Shown here: piece after piece, positions 6,574 to 13,182 of the stretch | How positions within the stretch are numbered: the first letter of the stretch is position 1 | Layout of the letters: each line of letters starts with the position of its first letter | Assembly (NCBI GenBank): GCA_049600855.1 | Contig: JBMYQA010000159.1 | Span: 1-13,348, forward strand | Origin: JBMYQA01 sp049600855 | GTDB lineage: Bacteria; Bacteroidota; Bacteroidia; Cytophagales; Flammeovirgaceae | Length of the DNA: 13,348 bases | Direction: 5' to 3' | Notes under the pieces: generated by a model | What the model saw: the letters and a program-made list of their open reading frames with translations, nothing else | Told to the model about the DNA's origin: nothing | Databases searched by the model: none | Translations under genes and position numbers: made by a program

Positions 6574-9108
6574 ATGGATGAAAAGAAGCACAAAATAGAG
6601 ATCAATTACGACTTCAGCCTAAATGTGAATTCATTTGGTGCCCGAATTATTCTTGGTATTGTAGTCATTGCAATTACTGCTTCGGCACTTACCATTTATC
6701 CACTTTATATTTTTCAAAAAATTGCTGAGCGCGATGAGTTCCACTTGCAAAATACCGTACCCACCAAGTATTATTGTAAGGTTGTTGAAATGTGTTTGAG
6801 TAAATCAAACAGCGCATTAGACAAATACCTGATTACCAATGATGTCAAATTTAAGCAAAGACGGGAAATTATATGGGAACAAGAATTTAAAGCAGCAAGA
6901 GATTCGCTTTTAGTGTATACTAAAGCTTGGAACAACACAGACGCTACCTCTTTAGTTTATAACATTAGTGTGAAAGCCAGCAGGTTACGCGATGAGCAAG
7001 ATCAAATTTTAAGGGAATTCCAAGCTGATAAAATAACGAGTAACACCACTACAGCAAACACGATTAAGCCCGATCCAATTATTACGGATATTCCTACCGA
7101 ATTTTTCGATGATTCTCCCCCCTTTGATTTTGGAGCAGATGTAACCACTGATCCAACTACACCTCCGCCAATTAATACGGATGCCAAAAAAATTGAAGAA
7201 ATCAAGGATATCAGTTTACTGGAGGATGAAGTACTCCACCTCATCGACTTCCTCATTGAAATACAAGAGGAGGAACTGTACTATGCAAGCAAACAGAATG
7301 AGCACGATCGCGAAAAAATTCCCTATGTAATTGTTAGTTTATTTGTGCTAATTGTTGCGATTGCTTTTTTAGTGTCTACACGCACCATCCGCTACATTAA
7401 TAATAGTCTAAATAACCTTAAAAACACCTTTAGCGAACTCGCTAAAGGTAATATTCCGCCAACCATGTATGGTACGCATGACGAAACAAACCCACTGATT
7501 CATCATGTAAATACATTTATTTCCCATCTGCATGCGCTGAGAAGGTTCACCAAAGATGTTGGAGGGGGTAACTTCGAAGCTCAAACACAAGCATTTGATG
7601 GCCATGGCGATATTGGTGAAGGCTTAAAAGAAATGAAGAAAAGCCTCAAACAAGTTTCTGAACGAGATGCTATAAGAAACTGGTCTTCAGAGGGTTTAAG
7701 GCAATTCGCAGATATCTTACGCGAAAACACTGACAACATGAAGGGCTTAGCAGAAGGCCTCATCACACATTTAATAAAATACTTGAAAGCCAATCAAGGT
7801 AGCTTCTATTTGGTTGACCAAGATGATCGTTTTGAACGGCTCGAAATGAAAGCTTGTTATGCGTACGACCGTCTAAAACAAAATAAAAAATACATTGATA
7901 AAGGCGAAGGCATTGTTGGTGAGGCTTATCAAGAAAAGCGCACGGTTTACATGTCTGAAATCCCACAAAACTATTTTAAAATCACTTCAGGACTGGGTCA
8001 TTCTACGCCCAATTACTTATTAATTGTCCCGATTCGGCTCAATGAAAATGTGAGTGGTATGATTGAAATGGCTTCGTTTCAACCATTTCAAAAGCATGAA
8101 ATTGAGTTTGTAGAAAAGGTGTGTGAGAGTACTGCCTCTACCTTGATTACCATCGAAAACAACGAGAAGACCAAGAAATTACTCGAAAGTTCGCAAATGA
8201 CTACAGAAATGTTGCGTGCTCAAGAGGAGGAAATGCGCCAAAACTTGGAAGAACTCACAGCAATGCAAGAGGAGGTAAACCGTCAAAAATTTGAGCTTTC
8301 TTCTTTTGTAAATGCCATTAGCCTCTCTACCATCATGTTAGAGTTTAACCAAAGAGGCACAATTATCAATGTAAGCGAAAAGTTCCTAGAAAACTTCCAT
8401 TATACCTACGACGAAATTGTAGGTAAACCTCATAGCTTTTTTGTTCCAGATGATGTTTTGAAGTCTGGAGAGTTTAAGGTATTGTCGGAGCGAATGAAAA
8501 GCAATGAAGTGTTCCAGAGTGATATCAAGCGTCTCCGAAAAGATGGGGAAATCGTGTGGCTTCGAGCGTATTACATTCCGATTATGGATAGCACTGGTGA
8601 TTTACAAAAATTCACGTGTTTGGCGACTAATATCACTAAGGAAATTAAGTTTAGGGAAGAGATGGATCAGGTAAAATCTGCCTTGGAAAAACAAACAGAA
8701 GCCCTAAATAAGTTTATTGCTTCCATTAGTAATGCCACCATTATGCTGGAGTACGATCAGGAAGGAACGATTATTAATGTGAGTGAACGATTCTGTGAGG
8801 TATTGCAATACGATGAAGACGAAGTTATTGGGCAGCCTCGTTCATATTTTATGCCTGAAGATGCAGAAGATTTAGGCGACTTTGAAGGCATTTGGGATAA
8901 ACTGGAAAGCCGAGAATTCTTAATTCGAGACGACAAACGACTGAAAAAAGATAAATCGGTGATTTGGTTAAGAGACTTCTATATTCCTATCAAAAATGAG
9001 TGGGATCAGCTGGTGAAGATTGTGTGTATTTGTACCGATATTACCACCGAAATGCACATGAAAGAACGAATTGAAGTGATGACCAGACAACAAAAGTCAA
9101 GAAATTAA
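6574..9108 (+). CDS. Two-pass membrane sensor with tandem HAMP, GAF and two PAS domains, no output domain
   Basis: A complete 844-residue protein. Order: short cytoplasmic tail; TM1 (about 23-47); an extracytoplasmic segment (48-247), mostly helical and charged, with a Thr/Pro/Asp-rich low-complexity insert at about 152-204; TM2 (249-267); a HAMP (268-322) and a second HAMP-like segment (about 328-365, with GHGDIGEG at 343-350); GAF (about 385-530); a coiled coil rich in Glu/Gln (530-577); then PAS1 (about 575-690) and PAS2 (about 705-825). The PAS domains are near copies: both carry TIMLE, GTIINVSE(K/R)F and an R-L-x-K-D-x-x-(V/I)-x-W-L-R strand. The protein ends 19 residues after PAS2, with no histidine kinase, GGDEF, EAL or MCP signalling domain. 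It therefore probably signals through a protein partner, which is not visible in this window. The start is fixed by an in-frame stop 18 bases upstream. The function and ligand are unknown. Confidence 0.88.
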   Translation: MDEKKHKIEINYDFSLNVNSFGARIILGIVVIAITASALTIYPLYIFQKIAERDEFHLQNTVPTKYYCKVVEMCLSKSNSALDKYLITNDVKFKQRREIIWEQEFKAARDSLLVYTKAWNNTDATSLVYNISVKASRLRDEQDQILREFQADKITSNTTTANTIKPDPIITDIPTEFFDDSPPFDFGADVTTDPTTPPPINTDAKKIEEIKDISLLEDEVLHLIDFLIEIQEEELYYASKQNEHDREKIPYVIVSLFVLIVAIAFLVSTRTIRYINNSLNNLKNTFSELAKGNIPPTMYGTHDETNPLIHHVNTFISHLHALRRFTKDVGGGNFEAQTQAFDGHGDIGEGLKEMKKSLKQVSERDAIRNWSSEGLRQFADILRENTDNMKGLAEGLITHLIKYLKANQGSFYLVDQDDRFERLEMKACYAYDRLKQNKKYIDKGEGIVGEAYQEKRTVYMSEIPQNYFKITSGLGHSTPNYLLIVPIRLNENVSGMIEMASFQPFQKHEIEFVEKVCESTASTLITIENNEKTKKLLESSQMTTEMLRAQEEEMRQNLEELTAMQEEVNRQKFELSSFVNAISLSTIMLEFNQRGTIINVSEKFLENFHYTYDEIVGKPHSFFVPDDVLKSGEFKVLSERMKSNEVFQSDIKRLRKDGEIVWLRAYYIPIMDSTGDLQKFTCLATNITKEIKFREEMDQVKSALEKQTEALNKFIASISNATIMLEYDQEGTIINVSERFCEVLQYDEDEVIGQPRSYFMPEDAEDLGDFEGIWDKLESREFLIRDDKRLKKDKSVIWLRDFYIPIKNEWDQLVKIVCICTDITTEMHMKERIEVMTRQQKSRN

Positions 9109-9116
9109 ACAGTTAT

Positions 9117-9203
9117 TTATGCTGATTTACTAAAAATATCCAATACTTCTTTGGCCGTAATTTCGTTATTAAGCAGATAAACAAAATGAAATATGGTTTG
9201 CAT
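9117..9203 (-). CDS. Possible 28-codon small ORF, unproven
   Basis: An ATG-to-TAA minus-strand frame of 28 residues lies in the spacer between the sensor gene and the YD-repeat gene. The last 18 residues (LNNEITAKEVLDIFSKSA) have a balanced, helical, protein-like composition, unlike the usual shadow frame. A TAG nine codons upstream of the ATG limits its extension. It has no Shine-Dalgarno or recognised promoter and no family I recognise. It may be a genuine small protein, the remnant of a decayed gene, or chance. Confidence 0.2.
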   Translation of the reverse strand: MQTIFHFVYLLNNEITAKEVLDIFSKSA

Positions 9204-9239
9204 TTGCGGTATAGTGCAATACCACTAAACGAAACGGCT

Positions 9240-10043
9240 ATGAAACCTCTCTACATCTTCCTGTTGTGGTGCATAGGAATAAGTTTTGCCTATGGACAAC
9301 AAACTGAAAATTCTGTATTTATCAAAAAGGCGAAGAAAAAATCATTAACTGTATTTGCGGCCATTTCATATCCCGACTCTACCATCAAATACAAAAAATC
9401 TTATGAAGAGTTTAATGCGGATGGCCAGCTCACATCAGGTGTGTATTACCTACCCTCTGGTAACATCCAAACTAAAGTGAATCGTACCTATAAAGATGGA
9501 AAGCTTTTGGAGTCGGTTAAAGACAAAAAAAAGCTGAATGAACTAGAGAAAGAGGTAATGACCTACAACAGCTCAGGTTTGTTAGCTAAAAAAGCTGAAT
9601 TTCGAAATGAAAAACTAATCATCTATTTTCAGTATTATTATGGTCATAACAATCGTTTAGATAGCATTATCTGGTACGATAGCAAGGGTAATGCGCAATT
9701 GTATGAATATCATCATTATACGGATAACCGACTCACCAACATTACCGAAAAAACAGCTTATGGCCGATTAGATGGCAAGACCGAAATTTTTTATCACGAA
9801 AATGGTATGGTCAAAGAAGAAAAGTTGTTTGATGGCTTTGGCGAAATGTATGAGCACTTTAGCTATAATGAGCGAGGACAAGTTACCGAACGAAAGCTTA
9901 TACAAGATAAAAATACCACTACTTATACCTATATTTATGCAGGAAATGGTTTACTAAAACGTAGTAAGAAAGAACTTTCAAACACTACTAAAGAAACCAG
10001 CTATAAGTATAAATGGAGTAAAAAAACAGCTATCGTTCCATGA
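9240..10043 (+). CDS. Secreted YD/MORN-like repeat protein, function unknown
   Basis: A 267-residue protein if started at ATG 9240. The frame also has an ATG at 9186, but the later start gives a clean Sec signal peptide, MKPLYIFLLWCIGISFAYG followed by QQ, and the 18 preceding residues look non-coding. The mature part is made of imperfect units of roughly 20-25 residues with the pattern (Y/F)-x-x-x-G-x-(L/V), for example FNADGQL (58-64), YNSSGLL (109-115), YHENGMV (185-191), YNERGQV (209-215) and YAGNGLL (233-239). Such repeats are typical of YD/RHS-like and YwqK/MORN_2-like beta-hairpin proteins that Bacteroidota export. I cannot assign a substrate or partner. Its stop overlaps the start of the DinB-fold gene (ATGA), so the two are co-translated. 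No convincing promoter was found in the 130 bases upstream. Confidence 0.75.
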   Translation: MKPLYIFLLWCIGISFAYGQQTENSVFIKKAKKKSLTVFAAISYPDSTIKYKKSYEEFNADGQLTSGVYYLPSGNIQTKVNRTYKDGKLLESVKDKKKLNELEKEVMTYNSSGLLAKKAEFRNEKLIIYFQYYYGHNNRLDSIIWYDSKGNAQLYEYHHYTDNRLTNITEKTAYGRLDGKTEIFYHENGMVKEEKLFDGFGEMYEHFSYNERGQVTERKLIQDKNTTTYTYIYAGNGLLKRSKKELSNTTKETSYKYKWSKKTAIVP

Positions 10044-10594
10044 TGAATCCCTCAAGTAAAACCGAGATCACGAATACACTCAAGCAAGTTTATCAAGAGC
10101 TTTATGAGTTACTCATTGCATGCGATCAGGATATTTTCACCCATGTTGCTTCACAAAAGTGGTCAATTAGTGCGCAATTGGATCATTTAATTAAGTCATC
10201 CAAGCCTGTTGCCTCTGCGCTTAACCTCCCTAAAATTACGTTTAGGGCATTTGGTATTCCTAACCGGGATTCGCGTAGCTATCAGCAACTCGTTGAGGCT
10301 TATCAAACTCTTTTAGCAGCAGGAGCCAAAGCAACAGCGAAGTACATTCCTGAAACTCAATTACCTAGTCAGGATACTGCGCTGGCAAAGTGGATGGAAA
10401 TAAAGGATAAGTTAGTGGAAAGAATAGATAAAAACTGGAATGAAGATCAACTCGATCGTTATTTGATGCCACACCCAATTCTAGGAAAACTGACTACACG
10501 AGAAATGTTATATTTTACAATTTATCATACCTTACACCATAAAAAAAGCATGGAGCAAATGATGGAAAACTATCATTTATCTAACAGTAAATAA
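10040..10594 (+). CDS. DinB-fold (DinB_2 type) putative metal-dependent protein
   Basis: A 184-residue protein with the four-helix-bundle pattern of the DinB/YfiT superfamily. The expected metal-binding histidines are present: His49 in the first-helix motif SAQLDHL and the His163/His167 pair (H-x3-H) in the last long helix. KWSISAQLDHL is the family's usual W-S-(x)-H start. Family members include thiol-transferases and many proteins of unknown activity, so the reaction here is open. Two ATGs stand side by side (10040 and 10043), and either could start translation. The first overlaps the stop of the upstream gene as ATGA, which implies translational coupling. The 3' end runs 22 bases into the convergent small membrane-protein gene, and no hairpin terminator was seen. 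Confidence 0.85.
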   Translation: MMNPSSKTEITNTLKQVYQELYELLIACDQDIFTHVASQKWSISAQLDHLIKSSKPVASALNLPKITFRAFGIPNRDSRSYQQLVEAYQTLLAAGAKATAKYIPETQLPSQDTALAKWMEIKDKLVERIDKNWNEDQLDRYLMPHPILGKLTTREMLYFTIYHTLHHKKSMEQMMENYHLSNSK

Positions 10595-10923
10595 AGGATG
10601 GTAATACAAGTAAGCACCATAAATATAGTAGATAAAGCTGCCCATAAGCCATAACTGACTATATTTTGCCCTACAAGAGCTTTTCTTTCAGCTCTGATGT
10701 TCTCAAATTTATATTCTTGAAGCGCTGATAATGAATCTGGAGAATAGTTATTTTCCAATTCATCATCTAAGTACTTTTTAGCCAATTCTAAATCCTCCCG
10801 TAATTCAGCATCGTACTTTAAACGTTTATGAAATTCTTTTTCTTCTTTCACCGATAGTTTTCCACTTAGGTAACGGTGTACAAATTCTATGTTTTGTAGA
10901 TCAAAATCTTCTATACTTTTCAT
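10573..10923 (-). CDS. Small single-pass membrane protein with anti-sigma-factor-like N-terminus
   Basis: A complete 116-residue protein. Residues about 12-45 (FVHRYLSGKLSVKEEKEF and following) match the helical start common to Bacteroidota anti-sigma and FecR-type regulators: Y-L-x-G-x-L-S-x-x-E, then L-x-x-D-x-E-L-x-x-x-L. A charged linker follows and a single membrane helix spans about 92-114, leaving almost nothing outside. No zinc-binding His-Cys motif and no FecR periplasmic domain are present, and no ECF sigma factor gene lies next to it. It may be a minimal anti-sigma factor acting on a sigma factor encoded elsewhere, or a small membrane protein that kept only this fold. It has the best promoter match in the window (10995-11025) and converges with the DinB-fold gene. 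Confidence 0.65.
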   Translation of the reverse strand: MKSIEDFDLQNIEFVHRYLSGKLSVKEEKEFHKRLKYDAELREDLELAKKYLDDELENNYSPDSLSALQEYKFENIRAERKALVGQNIVSYGLWAALSTIFMVLTCITILYLLLDK

Positions 10924-10943
10924 GGCTACATCAGCTTCGATTA

Positions 10944-10961
10944 GGTTAAGAATTGGTTAAG
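10944..10961. repeat. Direct repeat GGTTAAG, 11 bases apart, in a leader
   Basis: GGTTAAG occurs at 10944-10950 and again at 10955-10961, one helical turn apart, inside the predicted leader of the anti-sigma-like gene and about 20 bases before its ATG. It could be a regulator site or an RNA element. Chance is possible at this length. Confidence 0.3.
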
Positions 10962-10994
10962 GGAGGATCAGCGCCTGAAATTATACTGATTTAC

Positions 10995-11025
10995 CAAAAA
11001 TATAAACTTTCAGAAAGCTTTTCAA
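10995..11025 (-). promoter_or_regulatory. Bacteroidota-type promoter for the anti-sigma-like gene
   Basis: On the minus strand an exact TTG (11025-11023) is followed after 20 bases by an exact TAnnTTTG box, TATTTTTG (11002-10995). Transcription would start near 10989, leaving a leader of about 65 bases. The spacer contains an 11-base palindrome, CTTTC-A-GAAAG (11007-11017), which could be an operator. Confidence 0.6.
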
Positions 11026-11145
11026 TTACTTTAACCTTTTTACTGACTCGATAGTTTCTAAAAATAGTACATTCACACGTATTCGTAGTCGAATTATTCA
11101 TTTTCTCATTTTTCCCACGTAAAAATAAGCGTATGATTAGAAACA

Positions 11146-11178
11146 AGCATGAATACATTAGGCATGCCCATTCATGCT
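11146..11178 (-). terminator. Nested inverted repeat downstream of the S41 gene, possible terminator
   Basis: AGCATGAAT (11146-11154) and ATTCATGCT (11170-11178) are a perfect 9-bp inverted repeat. The 15-base spacer contains a second palindrome, GGCATGCC (11161-11168). On the minus strand the hairpin begins 46 bases after the S41 stop and is followed by TGTTTCT, a weak T-rich tail. It may end the barrel/S41 transcript or bind a protein. Confidence 0.4.
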
Positions 11179-11224
11179 CGCTTCTGTGAATAAGCTCAAG
11201 GAAAATCAAACTATTTTGTAACTA

Positions 11225-12232
11225 CTACTGAAGTTCTGTTAAAGCTCGCTCTAGTATCGTATCTATTCCATTCATTTCATCTATTGGGTCATTGTCGAGC
11301 TGAATATCTGGAGCTACTCCATGTTCAATTATGAAACCATCGGGCATGGATAAGATGGATGAAGAAAAACCATAAGTCCATCCATTGGGTAACTCTGCGC
11401 CAGCAGGAACTCCTCCACCACCTCCCGAATAATCGCCAATAATGGTAATTGAAGGAATATTCTTACACATGGCAACAAATAAGTTTGCAGCACTATAGGT
11501 TAAACGATTAGCCAAAACAATTACTGGCTTCTGATAACGAATCTTTTCTTTAGGCTCTACAAATACAGCTGCGGGAGTTTCAAACTCTTGGTGTTTAGGG
11601 CCTGATTTGTAAGCCGTATTGTACACATGTGTGCGTTCAGTCACGATGCGTTCTAATAAGCGAAAGGCATACTGTGGATCACCTCCTTCGTTGTGTCTTA
11701 CATCAATGATTAACCCCTTGGTATCTTGAAATCGAGTGAGTACCGCATCTAAGTGATCTTTAGAAAATGGCGCTGTAAAAGAGGGATAATAAATGTACCC
11801 AATATCATTTAAGCGAGCATGCCAAAGTGGACCAGCATAACGCACATCATTGTTTCTGAGGTAGTTGCGCTCCAATAAATCGCGATTGTAATTGGCTGGA
11901 TAGTTGAGGTAAAAATCGGGATAAAATGCGATATCTTTATACCCAACGAGGTACACATGACCATCGTGCAGACTTCGCAATAACGCTTTACACACATTAA
12001 AAAGTGAATCATCCGAAATGGTTTCATCGACTTGTGGCCTATACACCTGATAAACCGAATCCCAATCAATATGTTTATAGTCGAAAAAAGAATAACGCTC
12101 ATCTAAGGTTTTCCACAAACTCTCAAAGTTCGAAACAGGATCATTGCTTGGGCTTTTTTCCATAAAAAGCAACTCACAAGCGCTTAAACTGAGGCATAAT
12201 AAGCAAAAACTGAAGAATTTAGTCAATTTCAT
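11225..12232 (-). CDS. S41-family serine peptidase, predicted lipoprotein
   Basis: A 335-residue protein starting with a lipoprotein signal peptide, MKLTKFFSFCLLCLSLSAC, with lipobox Cys19, so it is probably anchored in the envelope. A helical N-terminal region ends in LRSLHDGHVYL (85-95), the DGH signature of tricorn/C-terminal-processing-like S41 peptidases. The peptidase core has GLIIDVRHNEGGD (173-185), the nucleophile region NRLTYSAAN with Ser247 as the likely catalytic serine, then the glycine-rich GGGGGVPAGAELPNGW (270-285) and IEHGVAPD (302-309). No PDZ domain is evident between the N-terminal part and the core, although the 96-140 stretch is unassigned. The substrate is unknown. It follows the barrel gene by 11 bases and is surely co-transcribed with it, which suggests a shared envelope role. 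Confidence 0.9.
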   Translation of the reverse strand: MKLTKFFSFCLLCLSLSACELLFMEKSPSNDPVSNFESLWKTLDERYSFFDYKHIDWDSVYQVYRPQVDETISDDSLFNVCKALLRSLHDGHVYLVGYKDIAFYPDFYLNYPANYNRDLLERNYLRNNDVRYAGPLWHARLNDIGYIYYPSFTAPFSKDHLDAVLTRFQDTKGLIIDVRHNEGGDPQYAFRLLERIVTERTHVYNTAYKSGPKHQEFETPAAVFVEPKEKIRYQKPVIVLANRLTYSAANLFVAMCKNIPSITIIGDYSGGGGGVPAGAELPNGWTYGFSSSILSMPDGFIIEHGVAPDIQLDNDPIDEMNGIDTILERALTELQ

Positions 12233-12243
12233 GGTGATGCGAT

Positions 12244-13068
12244 TTAGAAGTAAAATAAAGATGAGAGGTAAAACTGATGCTTAGCCATCACCAATTGATG
12301 GAGTTTTTGGTAACGCAAGATGTCCCATTGATAGCCCAGTCTAATCTGATTTTGGCCTCCCCTCGTCCAATATGCCAGCTCATAACGATTATTTAATCGG
12401 AAATAGCTTCCAAATGAGGCAAATCCATGTCGATCCAAGTTTTCTTGAAAAAAGTCGGATTCTGGATCAACAAAGTTGAATAACCCATTAAATGAGGGGC
12501 GTAACACCACGGTCACAAAAGGGATACTGGCTTGGTAAGAAAACTGAAATTGCCGTTTTTTCCATTCAAATGATTTTCGAAAAGCGGTGCTTGCGCTTAA
12601 TGAGGTAAAAGAATCATATACGCCAGAGCTATTGTCTAGTTGATTATGTAGGCGCAGCGCAGCCTGTGTATCCACACTTCCTCCCAATAGCCATTCAACA
12701 TTACTCTTGCCCAGCGTCTTAATTTTTTGTAATCGACTATAGGCTAAATCCATTCGTAAGTTTAATGTTTTTCCGCGTTCCGTTTCTTCATAATACATAG
12801 AGCGTAAAGCTCCTGCATTTAGGCTAAAATCTACTCGGGAAAGCCATTTTGAGGTTTCTTTTTGCGTTCCCAGATTGAATACAAAAGACGAGCCCGTATA
12901 TCGTACGGGAGACATGGCATCGTCTTTCAGATTGAAGTAGTTCATTCCCAGCCCAAAGACAAAATGCCTTTTTTTGTGTTTTTTGTGCCTCAAACTATCC
13001 GTTTGGGCAAAACTCGACAGGCACAGTAGCACACACGCAACTGTGAACCCGATCATTTTCAAGTTCAT
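12244..13068 (-). CDS. Outer-membrane-type beta-barrel protein, function unknown
   Basis: A 274-residue protein with a Sec signal peptide ending SSFA before QT (cleavage after about residue 21). A His/Lys-rich stretch (27-35) follows, then alternating hydrophobic strands such as HFVFGLGMNYF and FVFNLGTQ separated by polar turns. The chain ends SLFYF with a C-terminal aromatic residue, as outer-membrane barrels do. No transport or enzyme motif was recognised. ATG 13068 is preferred; Met5 is an alternative that would still leave a signal peptide. It lies just upstream of the S41 lipoprotein gene in the same direction (11-base gap), and another barrel-like gene ends 114 bases upstream. It may be a small porin-like protein or a surface structural protein. 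Confidence 0.7.
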   Translation of the reverse strand: MNLKMIGFTVACVLLCLSSFAQTDSLRHKKHKKRHFVFGLGMNYFNLKDDAMSPVRYTGSSFVFNLGTQKETSKWLSRVDFSLNAGALRSMYYEETERGKTLNLRMDLAYSRLQKIKTLGKSNVEWLLGGSVDTQAALRLHNQLDNSSGVYDSFTSLSASTAFRKSFEWKKRQFQFSYQASIPFVTVVLRPSFNGLFNFVDPESDFFQENLDRHGFASFGSYFRLNNRYELAYWTRGGQNQIRLGYQWDILRYQKLHQLVMAKHQFYLSSLFYF

Positions 13069-13182
13069 ACGTTTTTAGCGTTAAGTTTAGGAAATAAAGT
13101 GACAACCCTCATTTGAGGGGAATTGATTGCAATACACTTGTTGACAATGCTGCTAAGCAGGTGAGTAAAAAGAATGAGGCTT
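13069..13182. other. Spacer between two barrel genes with short palindromes
   Basis: The 114-base spacer contains CTGCT-A-AGCAG (13150-13160) and CCCTCATTTGAGGG (13106-13119). The second could form a 5-bp hairpin with a 4-base loop on the minus strand, followed by TTGTCACTTTATTT, which is at best a weak terminator for the upstream gene. I found no good TAnnTTTG promoter here, so the barrel/S41 pair may be read through from upstream. Confidence 0.35.

Larger units (their letters stand above)
10924..11224. other. Intergenic region between the anti-sigma-like gene and the S41 gene
   Basis: About 300 AT-rich bases. It contains the leader (10924-10990) and promoter of the anti-sigma-like gene and a nested inverted repeat (11146-11178) downstream of the S41 stop. 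A 72-codon minus-strand frame (10991-11209) runs through it, but its composition is not protein-like and it covers the promoter, so I do not call it a gene. Confidence 0.6.

Noticed and set aside
9186..9239. The upstream ATG and 18 extra residues of the YD-repeat gene
   Set aside because: The second ATG at 9240 gives a complete signal peptide, and the extra residues would block it.
10991..11209. A 72-codon minus-strand ORF
   Set aside because: Its composition is not protein-like (runs of Cys, Asn and Thr with no fold pattern), and it covers the promoter of the next gene.
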